A stretch of 36,399 nt of DNA, taken from NCBI GenBank assembly GCA_903954185.1, contig CAJBMM010000002.1:1-36399 (forward strand), in the 5' to 3' direction. Shown here piece after piece: positions 1-7,074 of the stretch. A program made the translations under genes and the position numbers. The notes under the pieces were generated by a model. That model ran no database searches. It was not told the origin of the DNA and was given only the letters and a program-made list of their open reading frames with translations. Positions within the stretch are counted from its first letter, which is position 1, and each line of letters opens with the position of its first letter. This DNA comes from an uncultured Candidatus Berkelbacteria bacterium (GTDB lineage: Bacteria; Patescibacteriota; UBA1384; CAJBMM01).

Positions 1-126
1 AAGACTTCCAATGGTCTTGAAGGGTATTTCTCTCATCTGAAAAAACACTACCGGCAACATGCTGGTTTAACTGCGAATCATCTGCAAAATTACTTGTCTT
101 GGTATATCTATTTTACCAACACCTGA
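1..126 (+). pseudogene. Transposase C-terminal end, cut by the window edge
   Basis: Frame 1 is open from the first base to a TGA at 124-126 and encodes 41 residues. The core reads T-S-N-G-L-E-G-Y-F-S-H-L-K, then H-A-G-L and a W-Y-I-Y-F segment near the end. This pattern (T-N-x-x-E-G-x-x-S-x-L-K ... H-x-G-L ... W-x-x-Y) is typical of the last part of DDE transposases in the IS256/IS1249-like group. The catalytic part lies outside the window, so it cannot be told whether the element is intact. No clear terminal inverted repeat is visible just downstream. Confidence 0.6.
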
Positions 127-164
127 TGACCTTTATACCCAGGATGACAGCCGGAAAATGGATT

Positions 165-206
165 GAAATTCGAAATCAGAAATTCGAAATTAGAAATTAG
201 AATGAA
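165..206. repeat. Period-7 tandem tract, word GAAATTN
   Basis: Five to six consecutive 7-base units beginning GAAATTC, GAAATCA, GAAATTC, GAAATTA, GAAATTA. It is one of many heptamer tracts in this window and lies between the transposase remnant and an inverted repeat. Confidence 0.8.
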
Positions 207-219
207 AATTCCTCTTTTT

Positions 220-310
220 GTCATTCCTGCTTGAGACGTTAAGCGTTTCGTAGACAGGAATCTATTAATTACTACATTATTATGTAGATTCCTGCCTTCG
301 CAGGAATGAC
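220..310. repeat. Inverted repeat, GTCATTCCTGC family, copy 1
   Basis: The ends are GTCATTCCTGC and GCAGGAATGAC, an 11-base perfect inverted pair. Inside lie an AGGAATCTA and a TAGATTCCT, so the whole element can fold. Other copies are at 3439-3511 and 24814-24876, with a short remnant at 3774-3795. This looks like a REP or MITE-type dispersed repeat. Confidence 0.8.
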
Positions 311-335
311 AGGGGGGAGGCGAAGATAAAAGCGA

Positions 336-363
336 ACCCGCCAGAAAGTGCGCTCTAGCGGGT
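336..363 (-). terminator. Hairpin terminator of the 411-665 gene
   Basis: ACCCGC pairs with GCGGGT, with an inner AGA/TCT pair and one mismatch. On the minus strand it is followed by a moderately T-rich stretch. It lies about 50 bases past the stop of the minus-strand gene. Confidence 0.6.
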
Positions 364-410
364 AAACAAACGGAACAGGTTCGTCGGATGCGCAGGGTGC
401 GAGTGAACTG

Positions 411-665
411 CTATGGCTTAGCCGTTAAGCGCGCGTATAATGCGCAAAACGCTTTGCCGGTGGGCTGGCCTACTGCCATGCCCATTACTGCCCCAACAGC
501 AAGCCAGTTGCAGACGACGACGGCGCTAGGCTTTTCGATCATATCACACGAGGCGAACCAGATCACCAGCGCGAACACAACCACCACCACAACAACACCA
601 ACAAGCCAAACGCCGAACGCGCCACTGAACCTTCTGAGACTATCGAGCCATGATGCCTTTTGCAC
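411..665 (-). CDS. Small two-helix membrane protein, unknown function
   Basis: 84 residues from a GTG start. The start is fixed by a GGAGG ribosome site six bases upstream (on the minus strand) and a near-consensus promoter at 707-735. Two hydrophobic segments are visible, roughly residues 18-41 (very valine-rich) and 47-66, so a two-pass inner-membrane protein is likely. No family is recognised. The gene stands alone between its own promoter and a hairpin terminator, and its base composition is clearly richer in GC than the next gene. It shares these traits with the genes at 2514, 3076, 15581, 34854 and 35821. The antisense reading frame over the same bases lacks such signals and is taken as a shadow. 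Confidence 0.65.
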   Translation of the reverse strand: MQKASWLDSLRRFSGAFGVWLVGVVVVVVVFALVIWFASCDMIEKPSAVVVCNWLAVGAVMGMAVGQPTGKAFCALYARLTAKP

Positions 666-706
666 GAAACACCTCCAATGGTGCGAATTTCGGGCGATCT
701 ACCGAT

Positions 707-735
707 ACTATACCACTATATAGCTCAGCTTGCAA
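707..735 (-). promoter_or_regulatory. Sigma-70-type promoter for the 411-665 gene
   Basis: On the minus strand TTGCAA (730-735), a 17-base spacer, then TATAGT (707-712). The transcript would start around 700, leaving a leader of about 35 bases with the GGAGG site in it. Confidence 0.7.
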
Positions 736-774
736 CCGACGAGTCGTATTATTAATGATGCGTGGCAATTGGCT

Positions 775-794
775 TTATTTATAACCATAAATAA
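775..794. promoter_or_regulatory. Perfect dyad upstream of the 821 gene
   Basis: TTATTTAT and ATAAATAA are exact reverse complements separated by AACC. The dyad sits between the divergent genes at 665 and 821, 26 bases before the ATG of the latter. It could be an operator. The pure A/T arms make chance more likely, so the call is tentative. Confidence 0.35.
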
Positions 795-820
795 GTTACG
801 ATTTAATCATAAAGGAGAAG

Positions 821-1600
821 ATGTTTGAGGGAGAAGCGGCAAATTTAGAAAATATGGGACCAGAATACGATCCTAAAACTGGCAATTTAATTGTCGATAA
901 AGAGGCTGCTGAAGATGCGGGTTTGTTGGATAATGAGCCAGATGTGGATGAAGAGGGGGATGACGTTGCAGAAGAACCAGCTAAACCGAAAAAAATACAA
1001 ATTAGAATTGCCAAAGATAGTAACCCAAATTCACCATCGGACGCCGAGGAAGATGGCACCGAAACTCTTTATATTTCCTTAAATGAGATTGTTAAACTTC
1101 TTGCCAACGAGTATCCAAGCTATTTAGTAGAGCGAGTTGCAGAGGCATATGAAAATCCCGCATCAGAAGAGGAATACCAACGATTAAATGCAGAAAACGA
1201 CGAAGCTGAGGCTAATTTTTTAGCGGGCGGTGATCATGATGAAAGCATAAGGACCAATGAAGCGGTGTTAGCTCTACCCGGCGCAATTGAAATGAGTTCC
1301 CCAAGTGAATTTGTGACTGTTCTAAATATACTCATGGCGTTAGGACTAGACAAATCGGTAATCCCCGCGGTTTATGAGCACGAGATGGCACATTATAAGG
1401 TAGATAAATCTTATGGGCTTTCACCAAAGTTTAGAATTGTAATAACAAACAAAGCCGACGGTCTGATGTTATGGCACCCGATGGTATATTCCCACATAAG
1501 CGGGTTTGATGAACAAACAGCAAGACGCATGACCAAAGAAAGTTTAGATGCAGCTACCGACCCAAGCGATAGCGACCGCGCCAAATTGCGCAAGTCTTAA
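821..1600 (+). CDS. Acidic protein with an HExxH motif, possible metalloprotease
   Basis: 259 residues from an ATG preceded by AAGGAG at close spacing. The first 150 residues are strongly acidic (many D/E, few hydrophobic stretches) and have no signal peptide. The C-terminal third is more structured and contains H187-E-M-A-H191, which fits the HExxH zinc-binding motif of zincin proteases, with a hydrophobic segment (VTVLNILMALGL) just before it. A third ligand is not certain; E and D residues occur 40 or more residues later. Family unknown. Alternatively the HEMAH may be chance and the protein structural. The following gene at 1709 is on the same strand 108 bases downstream and may have its own promoter. 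Confidence 0.75.
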   Translation: MFEGEAANLENMGPEYDPKTGNLIVDKEAAEDAGLLDNEPDVDEEGDDVAEEPAKPKKIQIRIAKDSNPNSPSDAEEDGTETLYISLNEIVKLLANEYPSYLVERVAEAYENPASEEEYQRLNAENDEAEANFLAGGDHDESIRTNEAVLALPGAIEMSSPSEFVTVLNILMALGLDKSVIPAVYEHEMAHYKVDKSYGLSPKFRIVITNKADGLMLWHPMVYSHISGFDEQTARRMTKESLDAATDPSDSDRAKLRKS

Positions 1601-1708
1601 AAGTAATACTTTTCTTAATAAATATGATGCTTTTTAAACTAATCTCCAGCTTGATTGTTGAATAAAGATAAATTTTGCAATTGCAGAAATAAATGTAATA
1701 TATATGCT

Positions 1709-2278
1709 ATGAATATCGAAAACTTACAAATTCCCGCAATGTGCTATGGCACATATGCCGAGGTTAAGAAAAAAAGCATTAAAGCGGTGAATGCATTTAT
1801 TAAAGGTGGCTCGCTTTTAGCCACAGTAAAGGCTGAAGGGCTAATAGATGTCGCGAATTCAGATGGGTTAATTGTGTTAAGTGGCCCAAGCCCACTTTTA
1901 AATAAATCTGCTCATTTTTACATTTTTTTGCCATTAATGCTTGCCATAAGCATAATTTTGCAACAAAATTTGCCTCAAAATTACAATGAAGTACTTTATG
2001 ACGAATTTTCCCAAACCCCTTGGGGCATTTTAGCCTTACTTTCTCCTGGCGCACTACCAATACTAGATAGAGCTAATAAGGACAATCAATTTATAGATAG
2101 GGTAAAAAAATACTGGAGCGTTTTGCAAACCGTAGGTGATAAATATACTACTGGTTTACCCGAAGGTAGAGCTTTATGGAAAACCCCATCTAATTTGCAC
2201 GTTGTATTAGCTCGCTTGGGTGTAGAGAAAGCTGTTTTAAATGCCGAGTTGCCCCCAAAAGGTATTTTTAAAACTTAA
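1709..2278 (+). CDS. Conserved-looking protein of unknown function
   Basis: 189 residues if begun at the ATG at 1709; an upstream TTG at 1655 would add 18 cysteine- and lysine-rich residues but has no ribosome site. No ribosome site precedes 1709 either, while TTGCAA (1675-1680) and TAATAT (1696-1701) lie just upstream, so a leaderless message is possible. A hydrophobic segment of about 20 residues (starting HFYIFLPLMLAISII) suggests one membrane or buried helix near residue 80. The rest is mixed, with no motif I recognise. The gene ends 54 bases before a strong hairpin at 2333-2359. Confidence 0.65.
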   Translation: MNIENLQIPAMCYGTYAEVKKKSIKAVNAFIKGGSLLATVKAEGLIDVANSDGLIVLSGPSPLLNKSAHFYIFLPLMLAISIILQQNLPQNYNEVLYDEFSQTPWGILALLSPGALPILDRANKDNQFIDRVKKYWSVLQTVGDKYTTGLPEGRALWKTPSNLHVVLARLGVEKAVLNAELPPKGIFKT

Positions 2279-2332
2279 TTTTGACCTCCAATTCATTTTT
2301 GTACTAAATGATTTTAAATAACAATTAAGCTT

Positions 2333-2359
2333 AATCGCCTCAGGGGGTGTGAGGCGATT
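2333..2359 (+). terminator. Strong 10-bp hairpin after the 1709-2278 gene
   Basis: AATCGCCTCA and TGAGGCGATT are perfectly complementary around a seven-base GGGGGTG loop. The T-run (TTTTT) comes only about a dozen bases later, so it is not a textbook intrinsic terminator. It may stop transcription, protect the 3' end, or be part of a small RNA. Confidence 0.5.
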
Positions 2360-2401
2360 GCTAGACCGTGTTTTTAGCAACAAGTTAGTTAGATGGGCTA
2401 C

Positions 2402-2420
2402 AGCGTTAATAGATAACGCT
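2402..2420 (+). promoter_or_regulatory. Dyad just upstream of the 2429 promoter
   Basis: AGCGTTA and TAACGCT are exact reverse complements around a five-base spacer. The dyad ends nine bases before the -35 box at 2429. It could be an operator or, with the following TGTATTTGTT, a weak terminator of upstream transcription. Confidence 0.4.
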
Positions 2421-2428
2421 TGTATTTG

Positions 2429-2456
2429 TTGACATATGCAATATTAATAGTATATT
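2429..2456 (+). promoter_or_regulatory. Sigma-70-type promoter for the 2514 gene
   Basis: TTGACA (2429-2434), a 16-base spacer and TATATT (2451-2456). The predicted leader to the ATG at 2514 is about 50 bases and contains AAAGGA eight bases before that ATG. Confidence 0.7.
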
Positions 2457-2513
2457 AGTAGCTAACTGACTAAGTTGCAACCAATGCCTCATGGCCACGA
2501 AAGGACAATCGGC

Positions 2514-2810
2514 ATGCCTGGCCCCAGAACGTACACCATACGATGGGAAGAGCTGGTCTTGGACGGCGAAGATAATCCCGAAAGTGTCAATGTCGGAGAA
2601 GACATCGTAGTAACTGCCGCCTCCCTAAAAGAGGCAAGAAGAGTCGCTCTCGGCTTGGCAAATCGTGCAGTGAATCGGCAGCGGGGCGGTCAAATATCCA
2701 GCGGTTCTTTCTTTGCGCATGTGTTCGCGATCGTCGACCCGCGCGGCAATACGCACAAAGTCTCTGACTCGTACATGATCGTGGATGGTCAATTCAACGC
2801 GCAAGCATAA
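2514..2810 (+). CDS. Small soluble protein, unknown function, GC-rich
   Basis: 98 residues. I chose the ATG at 2514 because AAAGGA lies eight bases before it; in-frame starts at 2475 and 2484 have no ribosome site. The protein is polar, with a basic mid-region (A-N-R-A-V-N-R-Q-R) and no membrane segment or signal peptide. It reads like a small alpha/beta domain: a strand-like start (TYTIRWEELVLDG), a helix (SLKEARRVALGLANRAV), then strands around FFAHVFAIVDPRG. No family recognised. It has its own promoter and a strong terminator, and base use unlike the AT-rich genes nearby. Confidence 0.7.
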   Translation: MPGPRTYTIRWEELVLDGEDNPESVNVGEDIVVTAASLKEARRVALGLANRAVNRQRGGQISSGSFFAHVFAIVDPRGNTHKVSDSYMIVDGQFNAQA

Positions 2811-2864
2811 TCCTAGGCGCTTGACGTAGCCGCAGAACACGTGTGCGCAGATTAGTGTCTAACT

Positions 2865-2902
2865 GGCCCGAAAGCGCTTGCTTCTCGGGCCTTGAATTTA
2901 TT
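2865..2902 (+). terminator. Intrinsic terminator of the 2514 gene
   Basis: GGCCCGA-AAGC pairs with GCTT-c-TCGGGCC (one bulged C) around a GCTT loop, positions 2865-2891, followed by TTGAATTTATT. This is a near-textbook rho-independent terminator. Confidence 0.8.
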
Positions 2903-3075
2903 ATGATAGCGCTGATTTTTATATAGGAGATTATTAATCAATCTAACGATAATTATTAAATTATTTTACTATAATTCGGCTTTATACCACACTAGAATAT
3001 TGCATATATAAGTAAATAGTGCGATGGTGAAGTAGCATTGGAGAAAGCATCATAAATCACAAGAAAGGCACACCG

Positions 3076-3261
3076 ATGCGATTGTTTAGACCACGCGCAC
3101 CACAGATTGATGCACTTGAGTTTGAGCGATGCTTGGCTCGCGCGCGCGAGGCACTCTTGGCCAGAAAGCAAACCGAGGCTAAAGGTTGCGCAGACGCCAC
3201 TAAGCCTGCGGAGCCTGCCGCAGATTTTTCGCCCGATCGTCAGGGCGACAACCAAGCATAG
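3076..3261 (+). CDS. Very small soluble protein, unknown, GC-rich
   Basis: 61 residues from an ATG with AAAGG eight bases upstream. The N-terminal half is basic and helix-prone with arginine pairs (CLARAREALLARK); the C-terminal half is disordered-looking, rich in A, D, P and E. There are two cysteines (residues 19 and 38). No membrane segment and no known family. A TATAAT at 2970-2975 is a possible -10 box but its -35 is poor. The gene ends before a clear hairpin at 3306-3332. Like the gene at 2514 it is monocistronic and GC-rich, which supports it as real despite its length. Confidence 0.6.
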   Translation: MRLFRPRAPQIDALEFERCLARAREALLARKQTEAKGCADATKPAEPAADFSPDRQGDNQA

Positions 3262-3305
3262 TGCGTCCGTAGGCGCACACCAACCACGACACATGTACCG
3301 TTTTG

Positions 3306-3332
3306 TGGGCCAGGCGTAACCCGCTTGGCCCA
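3306..3332 (+). terminator. Hairpin terminator of the 3076 gene
   Basis: TGGGCCA pairs with TGGCCCA, with an inner GCG/CGC pair and a short loop. It is followed by ATAATAAATAGTGATTTT, so the T-tract is weak, but the stem is strong. Confidence 0.6.
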
Positions 3333-3438
3333 ATAATAAATAGTGATTTTCCATCCTTCGCTAAAAGATACAGACGGCACGCAATTTTCAATTACCAACT
3401 TTCAATAAATTAACAATTTTGCAATAATTCAAATTTAT

Positions 3439-3511
3439 GTCATTCCTGCGCAGGCAGGAATCCAGTCTGTTATAATTCTATTATGTAGATTCCCGCTTAC
3501 GCGGGAATGAC
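3439..3511. repeat. Inverted repeat, GTCATTCCTGC family, copy 2
   Basis: It starts GTCATTCCTGCGCAGGCAGG and ends TACGCGGGAATGAC. The right end carries a CCTGC to CCCGC variant with the matching GCAGG to GCGGG change, so its inner palindrome is kept. A short remnant of the same family is at 3774-3795. Confidence 0.8.
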
Positions 3512-3665
3512 AGTTAGTGTGGTTTGCCTGCTTACCACATTCTTCATGCTCCATGCTCCATGCTACAACCTCCAGCCTATTGCCTGCCCGCTGTAAGATT
3601 GCCGCATCGACTACTGCGTACGCTCCTCGCAATGACTAAAAACTAAAAACTAACAACTCTTACGA

Positions 3666-3726
3666 GATCCTTCGTCCATCGACTGCGGAACGCTAAGCGT
3701 TCCAGGCTCAGGATGTCAGGATGACA
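3666..3726. repeat. GATCCTTCGTCC...GGATGACA dispersed repeat, copy A
   Basis: The ends match, in reverse complement, the sequence at about 19682-19724. The middle differs: here it contains the perfect palindrome GGAACGCT-A-AGCGTTCC (3687-3703), absent from the other copy. Confidence 0.65.
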
Positions 3727-3810
3727 GGCTAGGAGTATGAAGAATGGAGTAGGAAGTATTTGGAAGTAATTTAGTCATTCCCGCGTAGAAATGACAATAA
3801 AAAAAATTCC

Positions 3811-3880
3811 ATAATTCTTCATTCTGCATTCTTCATACTACATACTTCAGCCTGCACCCCTTACCCTACACCTTGCCCCT
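3811..3880. repeat. Ten-unit period-7 tract abutting the helicase promoter
   Basis: Exactly ten 7-base units, drifting from ATAATTC, TTCATTC, TGCATTC, TTCATAC to CTTACCC, TACACCT, TGCCCCT. The tract ends five bases before the TTGTTA box of the helicase promoter. Confidence 0.8.
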
Positions 3881-3884
3881 CCAA

Positions 3885-3913
3885 TTGTTAAAACACTCTA
3901 ATTAAGTTAATTT
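3885..3913 (+). promoter_or_regulatory. Promoter of the helicase gene, leaderless type
   Basis: TTGTTA (3885-3890), a 17-base spacer, TAATTT (3908-3913), then only six bases to the ATG at 3920. Transcription would start at or next to the A of the start codon, and no ribosome site is present. Confidence 0.6.
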
Positions 3914-3919
3914 AAATGC

Positions 3920-6727
3920 ATGGAAAAAACGCCCAAATATTTAGAAAAGCTAACACAATCCCAACGTAAAGCGGTAACTTATACTGGCAAGCACTTAATG
4001 ATTGTGGCAGGTGCCGGCACCGGAAAAACCACCGTTATTACCAGTCGTATTGCTTATTTAGTAGAGCAAGACGTTAAACCATCGCAAATTTTAGCCCTCA
4101 CTTTTACTGATAAAGCTGCGCACGAGATGGAGGAGCGTGTAGATCAACTTTTGCCATACGGCGTATTTGGCGTAAACATTTGCACCTTCCATCGCTTTGG
4201 CGAACAGATTTTACATCGCTATGGCCACACCTTAGGCATAAACGAAAAAACAAAGGTGCTAACCGAGGTTGAGCAACAGATATTTTTAAAAAACCACATT
4301 GCCCAACTACCGCTTAAAACCTTGCGTCCACTTTCCAACCCCTACAATTCGGTAAAAACTTTGCTTAAGTTCTTTTCGACGCTAAAAGATAATTTAGTTT
4401 TTCCAGCAAATCTTGAAACTGACAAGATCTCTCGCAGAGCTAGAGATGACAACGAGGAGTTGGACGAAGACACGCGCGAAGCGCTAGCGGCATACCCTGT
4501 TTACCAAGAATTAATGAACAAAAACAACCTGCTCGATTTTGGTGATTTATTAAGCAAAAACTACCACCTTATAAAAAATAACAAAGGTGTACAAGCAGAA
4601 ATTAACAAACAGTATACGTACATTTTAATAGACGAGTTTCAAGACACTAACTATGCTCAAATAGAGTTAATGGAACTACTAGTTAGTCCAAACACTTCGT
4701 TAACCATTGTGGGCGATGACGACCAATCAATCTACCGCTTTCGCGGCGCCAGCATAGGTCAAATGGAGTTAGTAACCAAAATATATTCAGACACTAAAAT
4801 TATCACCTTAAAAGAAAACTTTCGCTCCAAGCAAGATATTTTGGACAGCGCTTACTCACTTATCACCAAAAACAACCCACATCGCTTAGAACACACCGCT
4901 AAGGTGGATAAAAAACTAGTTTCTAAGGTAGAAAATGCCAATGCTACCGGCAACATTCAAAGTTACGCCTTTACCAACGATTACGAAGAAGCCGAGTCGA
5001 TAGTTAATGACATTGCCGCCAATCAAAATAAACGACCACTAGAGGATAACTGTATTTTGGTTCGCTCTAATGCCGCCGCTGCCATATTCATCCAAAAATT
5101 AACCGCTGCCAATTTGCCATTTACCACCAAAACCGAGTTTGGCATTGCCGACGACCCTATTGTTCGAGCATTAATGAATCTTTTTCATATTGTTGCTAAC
5201 CCCAAAGACTATCTGGCTTTCTTTTCTATAGCCACATCAACCATATACCAAATACCAAGCGAGATATTAATACCAGTCATTGCAGAATCAAGACATACGT
5301 TCACTGCCCCCGAAGAAAATATTGAGGAGGCGCAAATTGAAACATTCCAAGCTTTAATTGACGACATAAAAGACATTCGCTCAAAGATTCATCTTTCTAC
5401 AACTAGCGAAATCACAATCAATTTTGTTAGGGAAAAAGGTCATGTTGAAAAATATTTAGTTGTATATAATAACGATGAAACGCTTATTGCAGCCTCAATA
5501 GTCAAGTTTATAAAAATATGCCAACGGTTCGAATCAATCTCACGCGACAAAACACTTTTACACTTTTTAGAAAATGAAGATTTATTAATTAACGACGCGG
5601 ATGCCATTACCAGCGAAAACCTAAGTAGCGGCGTAAATTTACTCACTGTCCACTCTGCCAAAGGCCTAGAGTTTCCAAAAGTTTATTTAACCAATATGGC
5701 CGACGGCCGTTTTCCAAACATCGACAGGGGTGGGGGAATTGCAGTACCGTCCAAATTAATCAAAATGCAGGAAGACGATGATGAGCATATTCGCGAAGAA
5801 CGTCGGCTTTGCTACGTAGCTATCACCCGCGCCAAAGAAAATCTAACGCTTACATATGCCAAGCTATACAATGGGGGAGTGCGCGAACGAAAAGCCTCGC
5901 GATTTCTTGCCGAAATTTCACCACTAAATACCCAACCAGTTATAGCACAGGTCTTTACCGAATCTGTTAAAATTGAAAGTTTAGAAGTTGCGCCGTATAA
6001 AAACGTCATTTGGTCTATTCCAATAAGAGCATTAGAAGATTACGAACGCTGCCCGTACCACTTTAAATTGAGCCGTATTGATAAAGTACCAACTGCCGAT
6101 TCGCCGAATTTGCAAATTGGTCGTATTATGCACAAAGTTTTTGAATCGTACTTTCGTTCGGTTATCGAAAGTAAACCGCTAGTCGAAAAAGAACTTGTAG
6201 AAATCTTTGAAGCTGGTTTCGACCCCAAAGGACATGAATCTGAAGAGTTGAGAGATCTACGCAGAGCCGATTGCTTGGAGAAAATAACTAATTTTTATCA
6301 AAGGTTTAGTAAATATACTAAGCCAACCGATATTGAATCCGATATCTCCTTTAAAGTTAACGGCTTAACCTTAAAAGGAAGAATTGATTTCTTAGCTAAT
6401 ACTAAAGACCCAGTGATAGTCGATTTCAAAACTGGCTCAGTTAAGAATGAGGCTAAAGCGCAAGAAAAATCTGACGATTCTTTGCAGATAAAAGCTTACG
6501 CTTACTATTACTTCAATCAATTCCGCAAAATGCCACGCGCGGCACTGTATTTTCCTTCATCCAACATTTTAAGTTACGCTAAAATTGATGAGAAGGTGTT
6601 AGCTAAAACTGAAGAAAAAATTTCTAAGATTATTACTAATATAAAGGCGGGTAATTTTAAAGCCAAACCTAACAACATTGCTTGCCAATATTGTAGCACT
6701 AAACCATTTTGTCCATTCGCGAGCTAA
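3920..6727 (+). CDS. UvrD/PcrA-type superfamily 1 helicase fused to an Fe-S PD-(D/E)XK nuclease
   Basis: 935 residues. ATP-driven 3'-5' DNA unwinding is expected, with a nuclease at the C-terminus, probably for double-strand-break processing in place of RecBCD/AddAB. Visible motifs in order: Walker A GAGTGKTT (31-38), TFTDKAAHEMEERV (motif Ia area), DEFQDTN (about 238), GDDDQSIYRFRGA (about 265), LKENFRS, LLTVHSAKGLEF (about 574), CYVAITRAKENL (about 631). From about 700 there is a RecB/Cas4-like domain: GRIDFLA and V-D-F-K-T-G (about 834-838) carry the metal-binding D and the D...K pair. C711 plus C922, C925 and C931 match the four-cysteine 4Fe-4S clamp of AddB and Cas4. The start at 3920 follows a promoter only six bases upstream. 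No partner subunit lies beside it. Confidence 0.93.
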   Translation: MEKTPKYLEKLTQSQRKAVTYTGKHLMIVAGAGTGKTTVITSRIAYLVEQDVKPSQILALTFTDKAAHEMEERVDQLLPYGVFGVNICTFHRFGEQILHRYGHTLGINEKTKVLTEVEQQIFLKNHIAQLPLKTLRPLSNPYNSVKTLLKFFSTLKDNLVFPANLETDKISRRARDDNEELDEDTREALAAYPVYQELMNKNNLLDFGDLLSKNYHLIKNNKGVQAEINKQYTYILIDEFQDTNYAQIELMELLVSPNTSLTIVGDDDQSIYRFRGASIGQMELVTKIYSDTKIITLKENFRSKQDILDSAYSLITKNNPHRLEHTAKVDKKLVSKVENANATGNIQSYAFTNDYEEAESIVNDIAANQNKRPLEDNCILVRSNAAAAIFIQKLTAANLPFTTKTEFGIADDPIVRALMNLFHIVANPKDYLAFFSIATSTIYQIPSEILIPVIAESRHTFTAPEENIEEAQIETFQALIDDIKDIRSKIHLSTTSEITINFVREKGHVEKYLVVYNNDETLIAASIVKFIKICQRFESISRDKTLLHFLENEDLLINDADAITSENLSSGVNLLTVHSAKGLEFPKVYLTNMADGRFPNIDRGGGIAVPSKLIKMQEDDDEHIREERRLCYVAITRAKENLTLTYAKLYNGGVRERKASRFLAEISPLNTQPVIAQVFTESVKIESLEVAPYKNVIWSIPIRALEDYERCPYHFKLSRIDKVPTADSPNLQIGRIMHKVFESYFRSVIESKPLVEKELVEIFEAGFDPKGHESEELRDLRRADCLEKITNFYQRFSKYTKPTDIESDISFKVNGLTLKGRIDFLANTKDPVIVDFKTGSVKNEAKAQEKSDDSLQIKAYAYYYFNQFRKMPRAALYFPSSNILSYAKIDEKVLAKTEEKISKIITNIKAGNFKAKPNNIACQYCSTKPFCPFAS

Positions 6728-6810
6728 GGGGTCAAAGTTCAAAGACTAAAGTCCAAAGTCCAAAAATATGGAATATTCTTTTGTAAACCGGTTTCAGCTC
6801 GGTTCCAGCC

Positions 6811-6916
6811 ACGATAAATCGTGTCCCCCAACTTTTCTCGGAGCACAAGCTTTAGCTTGGCCAGAACTAGGTTAATGCCCGTCCTCTAGAAAGTTCGGAG
6901 TACACACTTTAGTGTG
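6811..6916. repeat. TTTA-centred palindrome cluster, locus A
   Basis: Short palindromes ACGAT-AA-ATCGT (6811-6822), CAAGC-TTTA-GCTTG (6846-6859) and CACAC-TTTA-GTGTG (6903-6916), each flanked by similar words (GGAGCA, GGAGTA, GGTTC, CCAGAAC). Related clusters are at 19884-20016 and 21417-21512. Confidence 0.7.
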
Positions 6917-7038
6917 GTTCTTGCCAAATTAAAACCCGTTCTCCAAGCTTATCCCGCAAAACAACAATTCCATAATTCTGCACTCCGCATCTGTGGTGAG
7001 CTTGCCGAATCCATTCAGCATTTTTTTCCTGCTCACTG

Positions 7039-7067
7039 TTCACTGTTTACCGTTTTTGTGTTAAAAT
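7039..7067 (+). promoter_or_regulatory. Promoter of the 7075-12016 operon, leaderless type
   Basis: TTCACT (7039-7044), a 17-base spacer, TAAAAT (7062-7067), then seven bases to the ATG at 7075. The boxes overlap the period-7 tract 7028-7062. No ribosome site is present, so a leaderless message is expected. Confidence 0.55.
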
Positions 7068-7074
7068 AATATAA

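Larger units (their letters stand above)
3262..3919. other. 658-base intergenic repeat field before the helicase gene
   Basis: No gene is supported here. Besides the terminator it holds a chain of repeats: period-7 tracts at 3382-3409 (CAATTTT type), about 3538-3594 (ATGCTCC type), 3635-3657 (ACTAAAA type), 3731-3769 (GGAGTA type) and 3811-3880; an inverted repeat at 3439-3511; a half-copy of the 34474-34574 element at 3597-3639; a GATCCTTCGTCC...GGATGACA repeat at 3666-3726; and the helicase promoter at its end. Confidence 0.75.
6728..7074. other. 347-base intergenic region with repeats and a promoter
   Basis: No gene seen. It holds a period-7 tract at 6734-6768 (AAAGTTC, AAAGACT, AAAGTCC, AAAGTCC), TTTA-centred palindromes between 6811 and 6916, another period-7 tract at 7028-7062 (CCTGCTC, ACTGTTC, ACTGTTT), and the promoter of the surface-glycan operon at its right end. 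No good terminator for the helicase gene was found. Confidence 0.7.

Noticed and set aside
165-206. CRISPR array or spacer-repeat reading of the short repeated tracts
   Set aside because: Units are 7 bases, without spacers and without cas genes nearby.
388-723. 111-codon plus-strand frame over the small membrane protein gene
   Set aside because: It has no ribosome site, and the opposite strand has a promoter, GGAGG site, two membrane segments and a terminator.
2992-3354. 120-codon minus-strand frame over the 3076 gene
   Set aside because: It covers the terminator hairpin of the plus-strand gene and has no ribosome site; taken as a shadow.
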